A stretch of 46,780 nt of DNA, taken from Gemella sp. (GTDB taxonomy: Bacteria > Bacillota > Bacilli > Staphylococcales > Gemellaceae). The notes under the pieces were generated by a model that was given only the letters and a program-made list of their open reading frames with translations, made no database searches and was not told the origin of the DNA. The stretch spans positions 1 through 46,780 of the forward strand of contig JAUMWC010000015.1 in NCBI GenBank assembly GCA_030529855.1. Reading direction: 5' to 3'. A program made the position numbers and the translations under genes. Positions within the stretch are counted from its first letter, which is position 1; every line of letters starts with the position of its first letter. This document shows positions 45,099-46,780 of this stretch, one piece after another.

Positions 45099-45695
45099 AT
45101 GACAAAAACATTATATTTAATGAGACACGGTCAGACCTTATTTAATAAACAAGGTCGTATTCAAGGAGCTTGTGATTCACCGTTAACAGAAGAAGGGATT
45201 GAACAAGCTAAGTCAGCTCACCGTTATTTTGAAAAAGAAGGAATTACTTTTGACAAAGTTTATTCATCAACTCAAGAAAGAGCCTGTGATACAGTAGAGT
45301 TAGTTTCTGGTCGTACAGACTACATTCGTCTAAAAGGCTTGAAGGAAATGAGTTTCGGTGTTTTTGAAGGACAACAAGAATACTTGCATATCAAACGCAG
45401 AGAAGGTGCTATATCATTTGAAGATGTTTATCTTCCATACGGTGGAGAAGATATCAGAGAAGTAGGTAAACGAGTAAGAAAAACATTAGAAAACATGCTG
45501 GATAATGAAGAAGGAGATTCTTTCTTGGCAGTTTCTCACGGTGCTGCAATGTGGGGATTCATATTAGAACTGCAACAAGAAAGTCGTATTAAGGGTGGTT
45601 TTTCAAACTGTTGTATTTGTCAATATGAATATACAGAAGGAAGATTTAATCTTATTAAAGTAATAGATCCAGTTAATGAAGAAGTTTATGAGTAA
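45099..45695 (+). CDS. Histidine phosphatase family protein (phosphoglycerate mutase-like)
   Basis: A 198-aa histidine phosphatase. The catalytic motif LMRHGQT near residue 9 and VSHGAAMWGF near the C-terminus give the two His; KVYSSTQERACDTVE and EMSFGVFEGQ also match the PhoE/GpmB-type group. The substrate is unknown. The start is the ATG at 45099 with AAAGGAG at 45084-45090; an upstream in-frame ATG at 45069 lies in the terminator stem and is rejected. It probably belongs to the GH1 operon through readthrough. Confidence 0.88.
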   Translation: MTKTLYLMRHGQTLFNKQGRIQGACDSPLTEEGIEQAKSAHRYFEKEGITFDKVYSSTQERACDTVELVSGRTDYIRLKGLKEMSFGVFEGQQEYLHIKRREGAISFEDVYLPYGGEDIREVGKRVRKTLENMLDNEEGDSFLAVSHGAAMWGFILELQQESRIKGGFSNCCICQYEYTEGRFNLIKVIDPVNEEVYE

Positions 45696-45700
45696 AAAAA

Positions 45701-45725
45701 ATAAGCCTATCTAGGCTTATTTTTA
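45701..45725. terminator. Bidirectional terminator between convergent genes
   Basis: A stem of 7-9 bp (45701-45709 with 45712-45720) is flanked by A- and T-runs. The minus-strand stop codon lies at 45723-45725. Confidence 0.8.
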
Positions 45726-46475
45726 TTTCAATTCAACAGAAAATTCATTTTTACTTTTATCCACATAGATAGAGTGGTCAGTTGTTTTAACAGTTTCTTT
45801 ATTATCTACAAATTTAAAGTTATTACCTTTAGTAAGGAGTTGACCTTCTATTATTGCTTTTTGTGTGTCGAAAATTAATTTAGGAGAATGTGTTTCTGTG
45901 AAGATGATTTTATTATCATTTCCTTTGAAATCTAATAATTTTGACTCAAGAGAAAATAGTTTTATATCAGTTGCGGATGAGTTTATACTTAAAGATTCTA
46001 GATTATTTTGATTTTCTATAACTATTTCTCCACTTTCTTCTTTAATGTCTATATTTTTTGCCTTAGTATTGAATAGTTTATTATCTCCGTCAGAATTTTT
46101 AATATTTATTTTTTCGATATTTGCATCAAATAGTTTTATATCTGTATGCTTAGTATCTATATTTAATTCTTCTAAATCAGAAGACAGGTAAATTTTGATA
46201 GAATCTTCTAGTGTTCCAACTGAATTTTTTTGTGAGATTTTAGTTGATTTTCCTGTTTCAACATTGAATTTATCGTTAGATAATTCAATGTAATTTCTAT
46301 CAGATTTACCAAATACTTTAATTTCTTCTATAGAACTACTTATACTTAGTGATTTTAAGTCTTTATCTAATTCAATTTTATTCTGATTAGCGCTTGCTAT
46401 AAAAGTAGGTTTAGCAGCAAAAAATATTACTAATGATGCAGCTATAATAATTGAAAATAATTTCTTTATATTCAT
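45723..46475 (-). CDS. Secreted beta-solenoid-like repeat protein, unknown function
   Basis: A 250-aa protein with a signal peptide (hydrophobic about 5-22, FIASA just before the mature start). The rest is made of alternating short beta-like strands with imperfect repeats of about 20 residues: (S/T)xxxDIKLFxxx appears as IEEIKVFGKS, TDIKLFDAN, DNKLFNTK and TDIKLFSLE. The pattern suggests a parallel beta-solenoid like the DUF4097 adhesin-type family. No sortase motif is visible. The start ATG at 46475 has AAGGAG upstream. I cannot assign a function. Confidence 0.75.
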   Translation of the reverse strand: MNIKKLFSIIIAASLVIFFAAKPTFIASANQNKIELDKDLKSLSISSSIEEIKVFGKSDRNYIELSNDKFNVETGKSTKISQKNSVGTLEDSIKIYLSSDLEELNIDTKHTDIKLFDANIEKINIKNSDGDNKLFNTKAKNIDIKEESGEIVIENQNNLESLSINSSATDIKLFSLESKLLDFKGNDNKIIFTETHSPKLIFDTQKAIIEGQLLTKGNNFKFVDNKETVKTTDHSIYVDKSKNEFSVELK

Positions 46476-46512
46476 AATATATTTCTCCTTTTAAATGAAT
46501 TCCTTTTCTTTT

Positions 46513-46521
46513 ATTATACCA
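46513..46521 (-). promoter_or_regulatory. Extended -10 promoter of the beta-solenoid protein gene
   Basis: On the minus strand, TGGTATAAT. The -35 is weak. Confidence 0.6.
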
Positions 46522-46613
46522 CAATATATATATCAATTTTATAGGATATAATTAACCCAATTACTTTGAAATATGGTATTATAGTAAAAGATAATTTTTT
46601 AAGGATACATATA

Positions 46614-46780
46614 ATGAAAATTAAAGAAATAATTGTAGTAGAAGGTCGTGATGATACAAATAGAGTCAAGGAAGCTTTAGAGTGTGATACTTTTGAGACT
46701 AATGGCTCGGCTATTACTAGAGAAAAATTAGAGAGATTAAAAAAACTTAATGAATCCCGCGGAATAATAGTTCTAACTGA
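46614..46780 (+). CDS. rnmV: Ribonuclease M5, N-terminal part (cut by window edge)
   Basis: The first 55 codons are in the window. MKIKEIIVVEGRDDTNRVKEAL carries the TOPRIM Glu and RDD motif (EGRDDT), and ETNGSAITREKLERL follows, as in RNase M5, which matures 5S rRNA in Firmicutes. The start ATG at 46614 has AAGGA upstream. The C-terminal half is outside the window, so the call rests on the TOPRIM part. It is too short at the edge to stand as a full ORF. Confidence 0.88.
   Translation, partial: MKIKEIIVVEGRDDTNRVKEALECDTFETNGSAITREKLERLKKLNESRGIIVLT

Overview
The window is a low-GC Firmicutes chromosome segment. Gene content and order point to Gemella or a close relative, but this is an inference from the sequence alone. 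The supporting signs are very A+T-rich DNA, strong Shine-Dalgarno sites, Bacillus-type operons (yybS-gdpP-rplI-dnaB, sppA-RDD-ytxK, csbB-yfhO), cre-like catabolite boxes, a TPP riboswitch, and RNase M5 at the right edge. No phage, insertion sequence, CRISPR array or rRNA was seen. Almost every transcription unit ends in an intrinsic terminator.

Layout. 1-80: the 3' part of a tRNA (probably Trp) and its terminator. 148-7597: a housekeeping block with yybS, the c-di-AMP phosphodiesterase gdpP, ribosomal protein bL9, replicative helicase, SppA, an RDD membrane protein, then a YtxK-type methyltransferase. 7665-13323: cell envelope genes, namely a 63-aa acidic protein, a secreted protein with three 60-aa repeats, and a CsbB-like glycosyltransferase coupled to a YfhO membrane protein (probable lipoteichoic acid glycosylation). 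13523-17485: an acyl-CoA module (glutaryl-CoA-dehydrogenase-like flavoprotein, 3-hydroxybutyryl-CoA dehydrogenase, crotonase) plus a metallo-beta-lactamase-fold hydrolase; each half carries a cre-like box at its promoter.

17508-22190, minus strand: two related lipoproteins, then a TPP-riboswitch-controlled ThiXYZ-type pyrimidine/thiamine-precursor ABC transporter preceded by a thiamine-binding MTH1187-family protein. 22298-28526, plus strand: Rae1 nuclease, a small acetyltransferase, an OFA-type MFS carrier, a beta-lactamase-fold hydrolase, a YwfO-type HD protein and BrnQ. 28617-29192 is a minus-strand coiled-coil protein.

29532-36087: a complete sorbitol operon (PRD activator, GutM, EIIC, EIIB, EIIA, sorbitol-6-phosphate dehydrogenase), followed after a terminator by a HAD phosphatase and a fructose-6-phosphate-aldolase-like enzyme. 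Together they could take sorbitol to fructose-6-phosphate and then to dihydroxyacetone plus glyceraldehyde-3-phosphate. A convergent LysR regulator follows.

37188-45695: TrhO tRNA hydroxylase, alanine dehydrogenase with an amino-acid permease, a glutathionyl-hydroquinone-reductase-type protein with a striking palindrome at its promoter, two tandem 6-phospho-beta-glucosidases and a histidine phosphatase. The right edge holds a secreted beta-solenoid-like protein (minus strand) and the truncated start of RNase M5. Several starts below were moved to the ATG that has a properly spaced Shine-Dalgarno site.
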